64,000 nucleotides of DNA from assembly GCA_014529385.2 (NCBI GenBank), contig CM043965.1, positions 59,242,933-59,306,932 of the forward strand, written 5' to 3'. This DNA comes from Adiantum capillus-veneris (taxonomy: Eukaryota > Streptophyta > Polypodiopsida > Polypodiales > Pteridaceae). Of the stretch, positions 11,560 to 24,648 are shown one piece after another. Position numbers and translations under genes: made by a program. Every line of letters starts with the position of its first letter. Position 1 is the first letter of the stretch. A model generated the notes under the pieces. It made no database searches, was not told the DNA's origin, and saw only the letters and a list, made by a program, of their open reading frames with translations.

Positions 11560-12314
11560 TGGACGAGGTCGGAGTCAAAACAGCAGAAGTAGGGAATGGC
11601 GTCGGTGCCCGGAATGGCAAAAATAAAAATCCTTTTTTCTTGATTTCATTGAGCTACATGTATGTCCCATAGAGCTAAGAACACTTTGAGCATTGAATTG
11701 CACCAAAATAGACAGAAAACATGACTCAGTAATAGCAAAATACGCCAATAGAACATTGATTGCCTGTTTTCGGCATATAAACACTCTTTGACGGCAACAA
11801 GAGTGCCAGGGTGTGTTTGAGGGCTACCACACTGTAGTCTTGTAGTGGGAGTGTACGTTTTGCTCTAATAAAGTCTCCCAAGAGACTAATTTCTCCAGCA
11901 CATTGCCCGGACGTAGAGTTTTCTGCATCGGCATCAAGGTGGTGTTAGCGTTGGAGTTCTTGAAGGGAGCTTGAGCCTTGGTGCAAGGAGCTTGCAGGGC
12001 CAAGGCCCAAGTGGGAAGAGAGCTTCAAGGAAGCATGAGGCTTGAGAAATGAATGAGGAGGCCTCTTTTTGTAGGCCTCCAAAAATGCCCCTAAATACAC
12101 CCCTAAAGCGTGGTCTAAATGACCCTAAAGCTCCCAAACACTATCTGTTTTTTGTCCATTCAAATTTCAAAAAATCTGGTCATTGGCCGTTCCAGGTCCC
12201 GATCCCTACCTGTTGCTGTTCAGAACACCACTCTCTACGACCCGCCTAAACCGAGCTCCTCCCGTCTGTTCCTGGCCATCCCGACCTATCCCTGTCTGGG
12301 AAGCCTGTTCCGTG
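11560..12314. other. No gene; possible minus-oriented hAT 5' end
   Basis: No coding signal. From about 11940 the sequence (repeated CTTGAAG, GCTTGAGCC and AAGCTTCAAGG words, then GGTCCCGATCC and CCCGACC tracts) resembles the 5' flank of hAT copy B read in the same minus orientation. It meets copy C head to head at about 12315. No TSD was found, so this is only a resemblance. Confidence 0.35.
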
Positions 12315-15300
12315 CACAGTAACACGGAACGGGGGCAATTCGTTCCGTAACGGCGTTCCGAGCAAGGCCGGCCGGGGAAACGGCTACGAGAACGGGCGGA
12401 CGTTCCGGTTTCGGAACGTAACAGCGGAACGGCGTTCCAACCGGGCGGAACGGGCCGGAACGGCCGGACGGAACGTCTGGCGACAGTTTTTAAAATTCAA
12501 ATCTAGGCGGCAGTTTTTGAAGCGCCCATTTTTGGGATGGTTCACACTAGACGTGTGTGTGTGTTGGGGGGGGGAGGGGGAGGTCTTCACTATTTTCTCC
12601 TATAAAAGCTAATCCACACCCCTCACAATTTCATAGCCCTCACTCTCTCGCATTGCTACTTGAGTCTTGAAGCGCCACTCTCTCCCTCTCACCCTCCCTC
12701 TCAAGCTCGAATCTTGAAGCCACTCTCTCACACCCTCTCTCAAGCTTGAAGCTTCAAGCCTCTCTAACCCTCTCTCTCAAGCTCGAAGCCACAAGCTCTC
12801 AAGGTTGAAGCTTCATCCCTCTCGCAACTTGCAAGCTCCATTTCAATTTCCTTCATCGCATCCCTCTCTCAAGCTCCATCCCTCTCTCAACTTTCAAGCT
12901 CCATCCCTCCATCTCTCTCTTGAGATTCAAGCCTCAAGCCTCAAGTCTTAAGCGCCATCAATATGGCACAAGCTTCCGCATAAAATGAAGGTCCCTCGGT
13001 TGGTAAGAGAGGAAAGAAGGATGAGCCTTCATGGTGGGATGAGGTGCACTCCGAAGTCTTGGGCAAAGAAGGCGGTGCAAGATCATGGACGTGCAAACTA
13101 TGTGGATTTCAACGCAAATCCGGGACAAGCAAGGTTCGAGCACATCTCCTTCACATAGTGGGGGAGCAAGTGAAGCTTTGCAATAATGTGACGGCCGAGA
13201 AGAAGAAGGAGCTTGAGATCAAGGATGCCATCATAAGAGCCAAAGCAAATGATCGACCTAAGCGGAAAGCCATTGACCCCAATCACTTGGTTTTTCCTTC
13301 TTCTACCACTCATTCGCACGCTTCCGTTGGAGGTAGTAGTGCGGCGGCTCAATCATCATTTCAAACGAGCACTCCCTCTCATCCCACCCATCGTCAACGA
13401 ACTCTAGATTCGTCATGGGATCCCAAAAAGGAGGAGGATGTGGATGCCGCCGTTGCCCGCTTTTTTTATCACGATCATATCCCTTTCATAAAGGCTCGGT
13501 AAGTTCCAAGTTCTCAATGCTCTTTCATATCATGACCATAACTAGTATGTTTGTTTTCCAATCTACATTGTCTTCTCTTTTGACCTTTGTGACATGTACA
13601 TTGTATAGATCGGACTACTTCAAGGCAATGTGCACAAGGATTGAGGATTACGGGCCATGCTACGTGCCACCCACTTCAGAGGCCCTCCGTACTACTCTTC
13701 TTGATAGAGAGAAGGCCGTTGTGGAGATGGCAACCGTAAACATGAAGCGACAATGGGCCAAGTATGGAGTGACACTCATTGCAGATGGATGGAGCGACAC
13801 AAGGAGGAGATCCATTCATGGGCTTGTGGCTTATTGCAAGGGAGAGATGTACTTTGCCCACTCACATGACGCCACAGAAACAGGGAAATCCGCCGATGTG
13901 CTTACTGGAGAGTGGGCGTCTGCCATAGAGATCATTGGCCCGGAGGTGGTGTTGCAGCTTGTCACGGATGGGGAGGCATCAAACAGGGTAGCCGACGCCA
14001 TTTTGGAGAGCATGTATCCCCGCATCAAAGTGTCATTTTGTATGGCACATTGTCTCAACAACCTTTTAAAGGATATAGGCCGCCTACCTTGAACCTCTCA
14101 TTACAAGTGCGTCCAAGCTAGTGTCCTTCATCAACAATCACAATCTCCTTCGTGCTGCATTCTTGAAGCGGTCAGGGGGCAAGGTTCTCTTGAAGTATTG
14201 CGAGACCCGCTTTGCCTACAACTACCTAATGGTTCATCGCCTATGCGAATGTCAGAGTGCAGTGCGGCAGACCCTCATCAGTACGGAGTACACTTCCTCA
14301 TCCTACGCAGGTTGAGTCGTCGCAGGGATCTTATGTGCAAGCAAGTCAGAGGATCCCCAGTTTTGGGAGTCACTGAAGACTATAGACCAATGGTACAGAC
14401 GGTACTCCACTTGCTTCGAGTAGTTGATGGCATGCAACCTTGCATTGGCAAGGTTTATGAGGCCATGGATCGCATGGTGGAGGCCCTCCAAACACTTGAG
14501 CCAGATGCAGATAGGTTTGAGAAGATTAGCTTGCTTTGTCAGAGCAGATGGGATGCCTATGCTTCCCCTTCCAATGGTGCGGCTTTTGTGCTGGATCCAG
14601 ATTTTCAAGGTGCAGGACAGGAGCATGATGGGGAGGTGACCAAGCAATGGAACGAGATCTTGACCATGTTTCACCCTGATCGAGAAGAGCGCTGCAAAAT
14701 CAAGGATCAACTTGCTATGTACACGGATATGCGAGGATCATTTGGGCTTGCTGATGCCCAAGTTGATCGCACCAAGATCTCCTCAGTTTTGTGGTGGCAG
14801 GAGGACTATGGCTCAGATGGGCCAGAGCTTCAGCGACTAGCTATGCGCATCCTCAGCCAAGTGGTTAGCTCCTCTTGCTTGGAGCAATTGTGGAGTGTTT
14901 ATAGCCACGTTGCATCCAGGAAGAGAAATTGACTTGCAATGGAGAAAGCAAATGATCTTGTATTTGTGAGTGCAAACTTGCGTATGCTTTGCAAGTCGGC
15001 ATCCAAAGTATCAGATCCCTTTCTACAGTGGGAGATGGAGGCAGAGGCGGAGATACTTGGGGAGGGTGGATCTACAGAGGTTTTACATGAAGTGGATGAT
15101 GCGGACGAGCCTGTTGGGGATGAGGATTGGGATGACATCCATGATCTCCATGACACCACTACACATTGGCAGGCTGGCTCTTCTGCCACTGGTCCTTGAG
15201 CCTTGGCCCTTGACATGTTTCCATTATGGCATTTTGGCATCTATGTATTGAGCTCTTGAGTCCATAGTGGCTAGTCTTTACTCCTGAGCCTCGACTCTTA

Positions 15301-15420
15301 TCTTTTCTCAGTGCTTACCTTTTTGTAGTGCCTTGGCTGGCCTTATAAGCCACACTTGAATTTATAGTCATAGTCTTTTAAGTTTTTACTCCGTCTTTCT
15401 GTCTATTGAGCAGTTTCAGG
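12315..15420 (+). mobile_element. hAT DNA transposon copy C (3' end not found)
   Basis: The left end is placed at CACAGTAACACGGAACGG (12315), similar to the MITE terminus at 52738 (AATAGTTACCCGGAACGG). A GGAACG/CGTTCC-rich zone follows to about 12480. The long CT-rich leader 12600-12960 precedes the transposase. At the far side the 3' UTR runs into LINE-A near 15420 and no CTATG end with a matching 8-bp repeat was found, so the right limit is approximate. Confidence 0.65.
12963..15199 (+). pseudogene. hAT transposase (BED finger, DUF659-like, dimerisation), copy C, broken
   Basis: ATG at 12963 is followed by an in-frame TAA at 12981. The BED-like finger (WTCKLC, 13086-13103, then RAHLLH and a later C) is intact. 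Exon 1 runs to 13498; intron 13499-13608 (GT-AG, 110 bp); exon 2 carries DGWSD, HSHDATETGKS and CMAHCLNNLL. A short deletion shifts frame near 14092 and another shift lies near 14300. The C-terminal dimerisation region (VLWWQEDYG, LEQLWSVYSHVASRKRN) is interrupted by TGA at 14930-14932 where copy A has an arginine codon; a CGA-to-TGA change fits methyl-CpG decay. Stop TGA at 15197-15199. Confidence 0.85.
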
Positions 15421-16475
15421 AGCCCCGGACAAAGCTCTCGCTCTTCGACACTTTGGTAGCTTCAGCATTGCTCTATGGAACCGAGATATGGGGACCTTCA
15501 CTGGATCACCACGGGAGGCCAGGTCACTCAGACGGATGGGGGAACATGGAGAAACCTCTCATCTCTATGATCTCGCGGCTCATTAGAGCCAAGGCATCAG
15601 TACCACGGGCCATTATCCGAGCAGAGCTAGCGGCCCCCCCACTTGTGGTGGAGGCGCTCACCAGATCGGTCTCCTTCATAAACCGCACATGGGAACTTCC
15701 TAGAGACAGATATGCTCGCATAGCACTTGAATCCTCTCGACAGTTAGCCATACAAGGAGATACAACATGCTGGTATGGGGAGATGACATCATGGTTTCAG
15801 GCACATGGGTTCATTATAGACAGGCTGCCACCATTCCATTACTCATTAGATGCACCATCTCTCACTCTTACACAGTCAGAGATCACCAAGCTTATCCGCC
15901 AAGACCTGACCCAGCTAGACACCAGGAGGACATGGATACAACCAGCACACGAATTGGGCACGAAGATGGCTTTCTACAGAGACCACCTTCTCCAGCTTAC
16001 GGAAGATGGTTTTGTGGCGAGACCCAGATACATGGATACCCACTTGTCTCATGGGATACGATGTGCTATTGGCCAGTTACGCACATCTTCTCACCAGTTG
16101 CGGATTGAGACTGGGAGATACAACGGAGTACCAGTAGAGGACGGGACATGCCCCTTGTGTAACATGGAACCTGAGACAGAGCTACACTATACATGTCGCT
16201 GCCCCGTCTACTACGAGATACGAGGCCGCTTCCATTGCTTGTTAAGAGAGGGTTTTGGACCACTCTCAAGAGTCATGGGATACGAAGATCAGAGATGTCT
16301 GGGTTTGTTCTTGCTCGAGCTGCGCAGACACAGAGATAGCATGATGAATGGCGAGGCTAGCCAGTCTCAAAGACGGATCACAGACTTCTTCAGAGCAGAC
16401 TTTGTAACTTTCGGGTCTCATAGGTCATTATGGCCTTTTGAAGACGTTAATATAACATTTCATTTCATTTCATTT
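15421..16475 (+). pseudogene. LINE-A: 5'-truncated LINE, ORF2 C-terminus
   Basis: An open frame from about 15420 to 16400 gives the post-RT region of a LINE ORF2. It opens with a TLVASALLYGTEIWGPS block, the common 'LLYG-E-W' motif after the RT thumb in several LINE clades. It ends with a CPLC...H...C cysteine motif (CPLCNMEPETELHYTCRC, about 16150-16205) and YEIRGRFHC. The RT catalytic core is missing, as expected for a 5'-truncated insertion. The 3' end has a CATTT-repeat tail directly followed by (TC)n at 16475-16488. It shares sequence and tail with LINE-B. Confidence 0.75.
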
Positions 16476-16599
16476 CTCTCTCTCTCTCATCCTCCGGCCT
16501 TTCTCATTGCCCTTCAGCTTGTTGCTCGAGCGCTCCTTAACCCACCCCCACCTCTCAGCCCGTCCCCCCTCTCCCAGCCTATTTGTTGGTACTGCATCC

Positions 16600-16900
16600 G
16601 GCTTGCTACTTGGCATGCATGAAGAACTTCAGCATATGCTACGGGGGGAGCAAACATTCCGAAAATGAGACACCAGGGCATCCACAAGCTCACGCTTTGA
16701 GGTTGTCCAAGATCTTGGTCGGAACATAGCCCGCTTAATAGTTTAAGAAGCCCTTGAATAATGCAAGTGCTTAAAAAATTGTTTTGAGACACATCCCTTG
16801 TCCACAAATGCTCGATGGTGACCACGAGTCTGCCATTTGTCCAATTTTTGTTTATCGTTATGCTGTAGACACACCCCAACACACACACACACACACATTT
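16600..16900 (-). pseudogene. Fragment of a LINE-4-type ORF2
   Basis: The minus-strand translation contains IEHLWTRDVSQNNFLSTCI and, further on, a GLCSDQD stretch. These align with IEHLWIRDAPRKSFLSTYT and GLCFNWG in the LINE-4 frame at 60121-60837. It is a short, broken piece just upstream of the RT domain. An (AC)n-like stretch at 16875-16900 lies at its edge. Confidence 0.6.
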
Positions 16901-17039
16901 TCACACATACACACCCAAGGACATACACATTCCGTGCACGCACACACCCCACCATCATGACACCCACATGCATATGTTGAGGCTTATCACCACATTGAAG
17001 ATACTCGTATTGAGGGCCCTCACATCGGGACCAACTCAA

Positions 17040-17950
17040 CATGGCGAAACGCGTCACCAAGGAAGAAGTTGCGAAGATTGGTCAAGGACAATAAGAAATG
17101 GAGGGACTCCGCCCTCTAACAACATCATCAATCGCATGAGCAAGGAGAAAGAAAATTGGAAAAAGGAGAAAGAAGCTAAGGAAGAGGAGAGAAAGAAAGA
17201 GATTGAGGAGTGGAAGAAGTCCAAGAAGAATGGAGGAATGAGGAGGAGGAGATGCAAGAACAAATGACTATTCTCAAGGCTTTGATAGCATACCTCACTC
17301 TTGAAGAAGGTGAAATCATTAACGAAACGAAAGAGACCATCAAAGAGGAGCTCACCAAGGCCCTCACCAAGAGCTTAAACGATAAACATAAGGCCACAAA
17401 AGAGGGCGGGTGGTCAAGAAGAATCTCAAAAAAGAAGCAAAAGAGGACGCACACAAGGTAGAAGCCCTTCTTGAACACACCACACTTGAAGAAGCAAAGA
17501 TGTGGCATGCTCGACACCTCAATTTCCGACTCACCAGTATTGAGGAAGGGAAAGACTCTACAAGTGAGAAAGATGGAAAAGGTCTATGTACTACACTTGG
17601 ATACAAGGTAGAAGACCCAATCCCCTTCACTAAAGCATGGAGAGCCGGCAAAGACCCTCACCAAGAGCTTGGAAGACAAACTAGAAGCCACAATAGAGGG
17701 GTGAGTAGAAGTGGTCAAGAAGAACCTCACAAAAAGAGAACACACATAAGGAAGAAGCCCTTCTTGTCCACACCACACTTGAAGAAGAAAAGATGTGGCA
17801 TGCTCGACGCCTCAAAGTCCGAGTCACCAGTATTGAGAGGAAAGACTACACACCCGAGAAAGATGGAAAAGGCCTATGTACTACACTTGGATACAAGGTA
17901 GGGTATAGAAGACCCAACGCCCGTCACTAAAGCTTAGAGAGCCGGCAAAG
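17040..17950 (+). pseudogene. LINE-B ORF1 remnant with internal duplication
   Basis: A lysine/glutamate-rich, coiled-coil-like start (17100-17260) leads into TLEEAKMWHARHLNF and LCTTLGYK...PFTKAWRAGKDP. These match the intact ORF1 at 62533-63048. The block is present twice: TGTGGCATGC occurs at 17501 and 17794, an imperfect tandem duplication with period 293 bp. The second copy drifts out of frame. The protein would be a nucleic-acid-binding ORF1p; it is not intact here. Confidence 0.6.
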
Positions 17951-18224
17951 ACCCAACCAAGAAGAGACCTCTCATTCTCCAATTTCCATCGAAAGAAGCA
18001 CGTGCTCTTTTTATTCGCAAGGGGTAATTTTACGAGGTCACGCAGGATCACCCATATACCTTGATGACAATTTCACAAGAATGCAAGTAGAGCATAGACG
18101 AGCATAAATGCCTCAAATACAACAAGAGTGCAAGAAGGGAAACAAGCCTCCTAATCTGAAGGTCCGGTCATCATTGATGGCAAGACCGTGGCATAGGGAC
18201 TCACGGCCTATGGGACACTATATG

Positions 18225-19600
18225 AGGAGATACATATGGTAGTTTGGAACTTCAACTGCTCTCTATGGACACACCCAAGGAGACTAGAGGTGGTGATGCA
18301 TGACCAAGACCTCATGCTACTCATAGAGACACATAAGAGCCCGCAAAGAGGTCTACCTCGAGTACAAGACTATCAGTGGGACACGGCACAAGACTTCTAC
18401 ACGCTCGGGTGGAGTAGCAATCCTTTACCGTAGCTCACTTCACAACAGAATACAGATAGTAGCACGCGATCCAAACGAACGCTACATGTGGATACGGATT
18501 GAGCTGTTCGAGGAGCACACTCTTTGAACTACTTTGCACCTAGCGGCTCCAGATTTGCAGAAAGTCCAAACAGGAGTGGGAGAGAAAGAGGTAGTATTGA
18601 TGGATGGAGATGTATCGAAAGGCCTCTGGAGTCTGATCTCTATGATTTCTCGGTGCAGAGTTGCTCCCCTGTTGGTCATAGAGGCACTTACCAGATGTGT
18701 CTCTTTTAGACACAGTATCTGGGATCTCCCCAAAGGTAGCCATGCTCGCCTAGCTTTGGAGTCTTCTTGAGATCTTGCCTCCCAGAGAGACACATCTCTT
18801 TGGTATGCACAAATGACACCATGGTTTCAGCTACATGGATTTAGTATGGACAGCCTACCCGCTTTCCAATACTCACTGGATGCACCCTCCTTGTCCTTCA
18901 CACAGACCGAGATTACCTGCCTCATCAAACAAGATTTGATTCAGCTAGACACGAGGAGGACATGGACAAAGCCGACACGAGAGCTTGACACGAAGATGGA
19001 TTTCTACAAAGAACATCTCCTCCAGCTCACAGAGGATGGATATGTGATCAAACCTGCCTCACATGGGATACGATGTGCTATTGGTCGCATGCACACATCA
19101 TTGCATCAGCTAGAGATTGCGACTAGCACATTTAGAAGACCAACAAGAGGCCAGGATTTGCCAGTTGTGTGATATAGAGTCAGAGACAGCGTTACATCAC
19201 ATATGTCATTGACCAGTATACTATGAGATACGAGGCCGCTTTCATTGTCTAATCAGAGAGGGCTTTGGACCATTGGGTAGAGTCATGAGATATCAAGATT
19301 AGAGATGCCTCGGGTTGTTCTTGCTAGAGTTGCGTAGACATAGGGAGTCACTCTTGAGGAGATTAGACAGTGGGAGACATTCACAGAGGGAGATCATTGG
19401 CATTTTTAGAGAGACTCGCCAATCAGATAACAAGCTTCACTGCAAAGTTCAGAGTCCACCTATACCAGAGGTATATTGACTGATAGAGCCATTGAGCTTA
19501 GGAGAGCTAGACGCCCACATCTACAAGGGCCACCACGACATTGACGGAGGCTCCATCAGAGGATCAAGACTACTAGCACGACATGGGAGACGTCTAGTAC
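18225..19600 (+). pseudogene. LINE-B ORF2 remnant, endonuclease start fused to C-terminus
   Basis: 18236-18433 resembles the start of the endonuclease of LINE-C (VWNFNCSLWTHPRRLE against VWNCDGCLWTQPGRLE, then IETHKS against TETHES). Near 18515-18535 the sequence jumps to the post-RT region (VIEALTRCVSF, SLDAPSLSFTQTEIT) shared with LINE-A. The second half of the endonuclease and the whole RT are therefore missing. The CX2C...H motif and YEIRGRFHC follow at 19150-19250, with stops. The copy is internally deleted and dead. Confidence 0.7.
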
Positions 19601-21558
<1,958 letters not shown>

Positions 21559-21566
21559 TAACGGGG

Positions 21567-21760
21567 CAAAGCCACAGGGGACCAAGGGATGGGAGGCTTT
21601 TTGGAAGGGATGCGGGACGAGGAGACGGACGGCAGAGGGGTCCTTCACATGGGACGTAGAGGGGACGCGTCCCGAGACGCGGGTCCCGGTAACACAAGCG
21701 GGTGGGATGTAGGCAAGGGATGGCAGGTTTGAATTTTGACAGGGGACAAGATCCCATATA
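21567..21760 (+). mobile_element. hAT copy D, 5' terminal region
   Basis: CAAAGCCACAGGGGACC (21567) resembles the copy B terminus CATAGTCACATGGGGAC. The following tract aligns by eye with the 5' end of copy B read on its own strand: GGGACGAGG, GGGTCCCGG, then a GGGATG..GGCAGG stretch and GGTTTGAATTTTGA. The matching 3' terminus lies at 30231. Flanks TAACGGGG (21559-21566) and CAAGGGGG (30232-30239) agree at 6 of 8 positions, compatible with an aged TSD. No transposase is present between the ends. Confidence 0.65.
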
Positions 21761-22197
21761 TGCCAATATTATATATTCCTTCATAAGTTCAGAATAGTCT
21801 GAACTCATGAAATATAAGAGAGGACAAGAGACTCACAAAACTACAAAAAGCAAGGGATACAAGAAAACAAAACAAAACAACCAAAAAATTTCACTTTATT
21901 TGTTACTAAACAAAACTAGATTATTTACTTAACAAAACTAGATTTTTTTTTTTTTTAAAGCCATTATTTACTTCAAAAAGTTTCTAGAAAAGGCATACGC
22001 AAATAAGTTGATGCAGCTTGGCTAAAACTTGAAACAAGTACTCGATTTTAAGCTACAAAGGATAAGACACCTCAAAGACTTAATCCTAGAAATCACACTC
22101 CACACAAAGGAACAAAATCTTAAGTCCTGATGTAAGCTAAAAACTAGAAATGAATACTACTACAAACCTGCAAAGAAAAGGCTGAAAATAACCAAAT
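21761..22197. other. Internal non-coding part of hAT copy D
   Basis: AT-rich, with A/T homopolymers (for example 21944-21957), and no gene seen. It continues after the L1 insertion at 29116. Confidence 0.4.
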
Positions 22198-22210
22198 AAG
22201 TACAAAGATC
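22198..22210. repeat. Left TSD of L1 element (AAGTACAAAGATC)
   Basis: This 13-base sequence precedes the L1 5' end and is repeated exactly after the poly(A) tail at 29103-29115. Confidence 0.93.
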
Positions 22211-22743
22211 TCGATCGTGTTAATCCAAAAAGAGTGTCGTCGCTACTATCACCATTGCAGCATCCGAAGAGTCTTGACTCCGATTGTGCGCACTCGCTTC
22301 TGCTGTGCCTCTTCGCTCCCCATCGCTACTCCGCCCCCCCCCCCCCCTCCCTCAGCGCTTCCCGTCGCTGCTGGCCTCCCAGCTGGCTGCACCCGCCTGC
22401 CCTCAACCCTCGCTGCCCCCCCTCACGCTGCCCTTGTCCGCCCGCCTTCAGCCCCTACTGCCGCCCCCACCCTCAGCCCCAGTTGCCGCCGCCCGCCCGC
22501 CCTCAGCCCCACCTTTTGTGCACTACATACCCGCTTGAAACAGCCCGCCATAAAAAAGAAAAAGAAAAATCCCCCCCCCCCCCCCCCCCCCCCCCCGTTC
22601 GTTCGCCCGCTGGGGTCCTTCCCTTGGTTACTCCTTGCAGTTCGGCACTTCCGGCAGTGCTTCAATTCCTTGGAGCAGTGTTGACACGCCCAATTGCAGC
22701 GCCATCCTGTCGTCCCTTTCTTACGCCACAGCAACAGACACAG

Positions 22744-24648
22744 ATGGAGGCTCCAGCTTCGCCACAGAGGGACTCGCCAGAAGCCCCCTCGCTCGACCCC
22801 GCTGAGCCCACCATTCGACTTGCTCTCTCGCCTACAGAGCAAGAGAGCCTTGCCGCAGAGGTAGAGCGATTGCAGGCGACCTCGGTCATCTGCAAGATTC
22901 TCGGCACCCGACCTAGCAGAGGAGAGCTGCGAGACCTTCTCCAGGCCCGCCTTCTCGCAGACGTGGGAAAGATTTTGGATGTCCATATTCTCGGACGGGG
23001 TTACTATCAGATCGAGTTTGAGTCCTCCGAGATGGAGTCCAAGGTCATAGCTATGAGTCCACTGGCAATCCGAGCATCACGCGCCCACTTTCGACAGTGG
23101 CGACATGGTTTTGACCCAACTTCGGATGTTCTAGTAGAGGAGGCAGACATCCCCATCTCAGTCTGCTTTCCGGGTTTACGAAGGGAGTACCTACCACTTC
23201 TTTCCACGATTGGCTCCGCCATCGGGATTGTCCTAGAGACACCTCGTACAGCAGCATCAGTAGCTGCCAAGGCGGCTGGCATCCCCTCAGTTCCAGTTTT
23301 GGTCAGAGATAGCCACACGCTCCCGAAGGTCATCCTTCTGCCTCGGGTGAGTGGGGGTTGGTTTAGACAGAGTGTGGAGTACTCGGGCCTCCCGAACCAG
23401 TGCTTCATTTGCCGACAGATGGGCCACCTTGCGAAGGCCTGTCCACAGAGGAGGCCACGACGTGCACCTCAGCCTCAGCCCCAGCCTGCCAAGGATAGGC
23501 CGCAGCCTCAGTCAGCGGCACAGCGCACAGATTCAGAGCCACCCCCCGAACTTGGGGCTCCAGCGGAGGAGGGGTGGCAGCAGGCCCGTGGCAATCGACG
23601 CCAGGGGCCTCAGCGACAGCCTAGTACTCAGAGTGGCCCTCAGGTGCCTACTCAGCATCAGTGGGTTCCCAAGGGGAACCGCTTTGGTCCTCTTGAGCAG
23701 GAGGAGTCCCCTACGCCAGCCTCCACCTCTGCTTCACCCTCGACAGCCGCTCCCCCTTCAGAGTTCCCCTCCTCCTCATCATCCTCCCCCCTGCCCTCTG
23801 CTCCCCTCGCCTCTCCACCTCGCTTCTTTACCTCTGTCGCCCCATCCCGCTCCTCTTCTCCGCCGCTCCCCCCAGCTCCTTCTCCCCCCCCTCCTGCTCC
23901 AGTTCCACATTCGACTCAGGAGACTGGTCCCTCGCCAGCGGCTAGGAGATCTCTTGGCAGCGCCTTTGCCACGAGTCGCCTAGCGAGAGAGGGTCAGCCC
24001 TTCTTGCGGCCCCCTCTGCAGATTCAGACATCTTCCCTTACAGCTATCCCTCGTGGTCTAACGAGCATTGACCTCCGACGCCGCTGGGACTTCTTCGACT
24101 ACGGGTTCACTCGTTTTCTCGGCGATTCCCCACCAAACCACGAGGCAGCCTGCTTCAGGGTCCATGCTTTGTTCCTCGCCGCTAGGGGGATAAAGGCCTT
24201 GGACTCAGCACTTGGTTTCTCCTTCCCCCTCTGTGGTAGGGCCGAGACAGAGTGGTCCCTCAACTCAGTTGTGGGATGGTTACATACACAGGTTCTCGAG
24301 TTCTCTCATCACATGGGAGAACTTGGAGTTACAGATTTGCTACAGACTTTGTGGCCACTGGCCAAGTTTGCGGTGACACCCCCAGACTCAGCAGGATGTA
24401 GGCACATTGTGGTGTACTTCTTTGCTGATACGCAGTGTTTGCCTTGCTATGTATGCATTCATGAGGACTCCTGGACAGAGGAGGTTGCTTTACGCAGGGC
24501 TCGCTCAGCTTGGGGTTGGGCTAGGCACTCACTGCAGTCTCGCCTATCTAGAGGACGCTCAGATGCGGATTACTCCCCATCCAAGCCAGCCTCGAAGATA
24601 GCCTGTCTTGCTGCTACGGCAGCATCTGTTCTCTCTTGCTCCCCATGA
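22744..24648 (+). CDS. L1 ORF1 protein (DUF4283-like region, CCHC knuckle, novel C-terminal region)
   Basis: RNA-binding ORF1 protein of a plant L1. An open frame runs from 22234, but ATG at 22744 is preferred because upstream codons are C-run-driven proline repeats. From 22744 the protein is 634 aa. Residues about 20-215 resemble DUF4283 (ATSVICKILG, GRGYYQIEFES). A CCHC knuckle CFICRQMGHLAKAC lies at 23401-23442. A Pro/Ser/Gln-rich linker follows to about 24000. The last 200 or so residues (RRRWDFFDYGFTRFLG...WPLAKFAV...HEDSW) form a globular-looking region I do not recognise. The stop overlaps the ORF2 start (ATGA, 24645-24648). Confidence 0.8.
   Translation: MEAPASPQRDSPEAPSLDPAEPTIRLALSPTEQESLAAEVERLQATSVICKILGTRPSRGELRDLLQARLLADVGKILDVHILGRGYYQIEFESSEMESKVIAMSPLAIRASRAHFRQWRHGFDPTSDVLVEEADIPISVCFPGLRREYLPLLSTIGSAIGIVLETPRTAASVAAKAAGIPSVPVLVRDSHTLPKVILLPRVSGGWFRQSVEYSGLPNQCFICRQMGHLAKACPQRRPRRAPQPQPQPAKDRPQPQSAAQRTDSEPPPELGAPAEEGWQQARGNRRQGPQRQPSTQSGPQVPTQHQWVPKGNRFGPLEQEESPTPASTSASPSTAAPPSEFPSSSSSSPLPSAPLASPPRFFTSVAPSRSSSPPLPPAPSPPPPAPVPHSTQETGPSPAARRSLGSAFATSRLAREGQPFLRPPLQIQTSSLTAIPRGLTSIDLRRRWDFFDYGFTRFLGDSPPNHEAACFRVHALFLAARGIKALDSALGFSFPLCGRAETEWSLNSVVGWLHTQVLEFSHHMGELGVTDLLQTLWPLAKFAVTPPDSAGCRHIVVYFFADTQCLPCYVCIHEDSWTEEVALRRARSAWGWARHSLQSRLSRGRSDADYSPSKPASKIACLAATAASVLSCSP

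Noticed and set aside
22234-22743. Upstream extension of L1 ORF1 to 22234
   Set aside because: Open only because of C-runs giving poly-proline; homopolymers are length-unstable, and ATG 22744 begins sensible protein.
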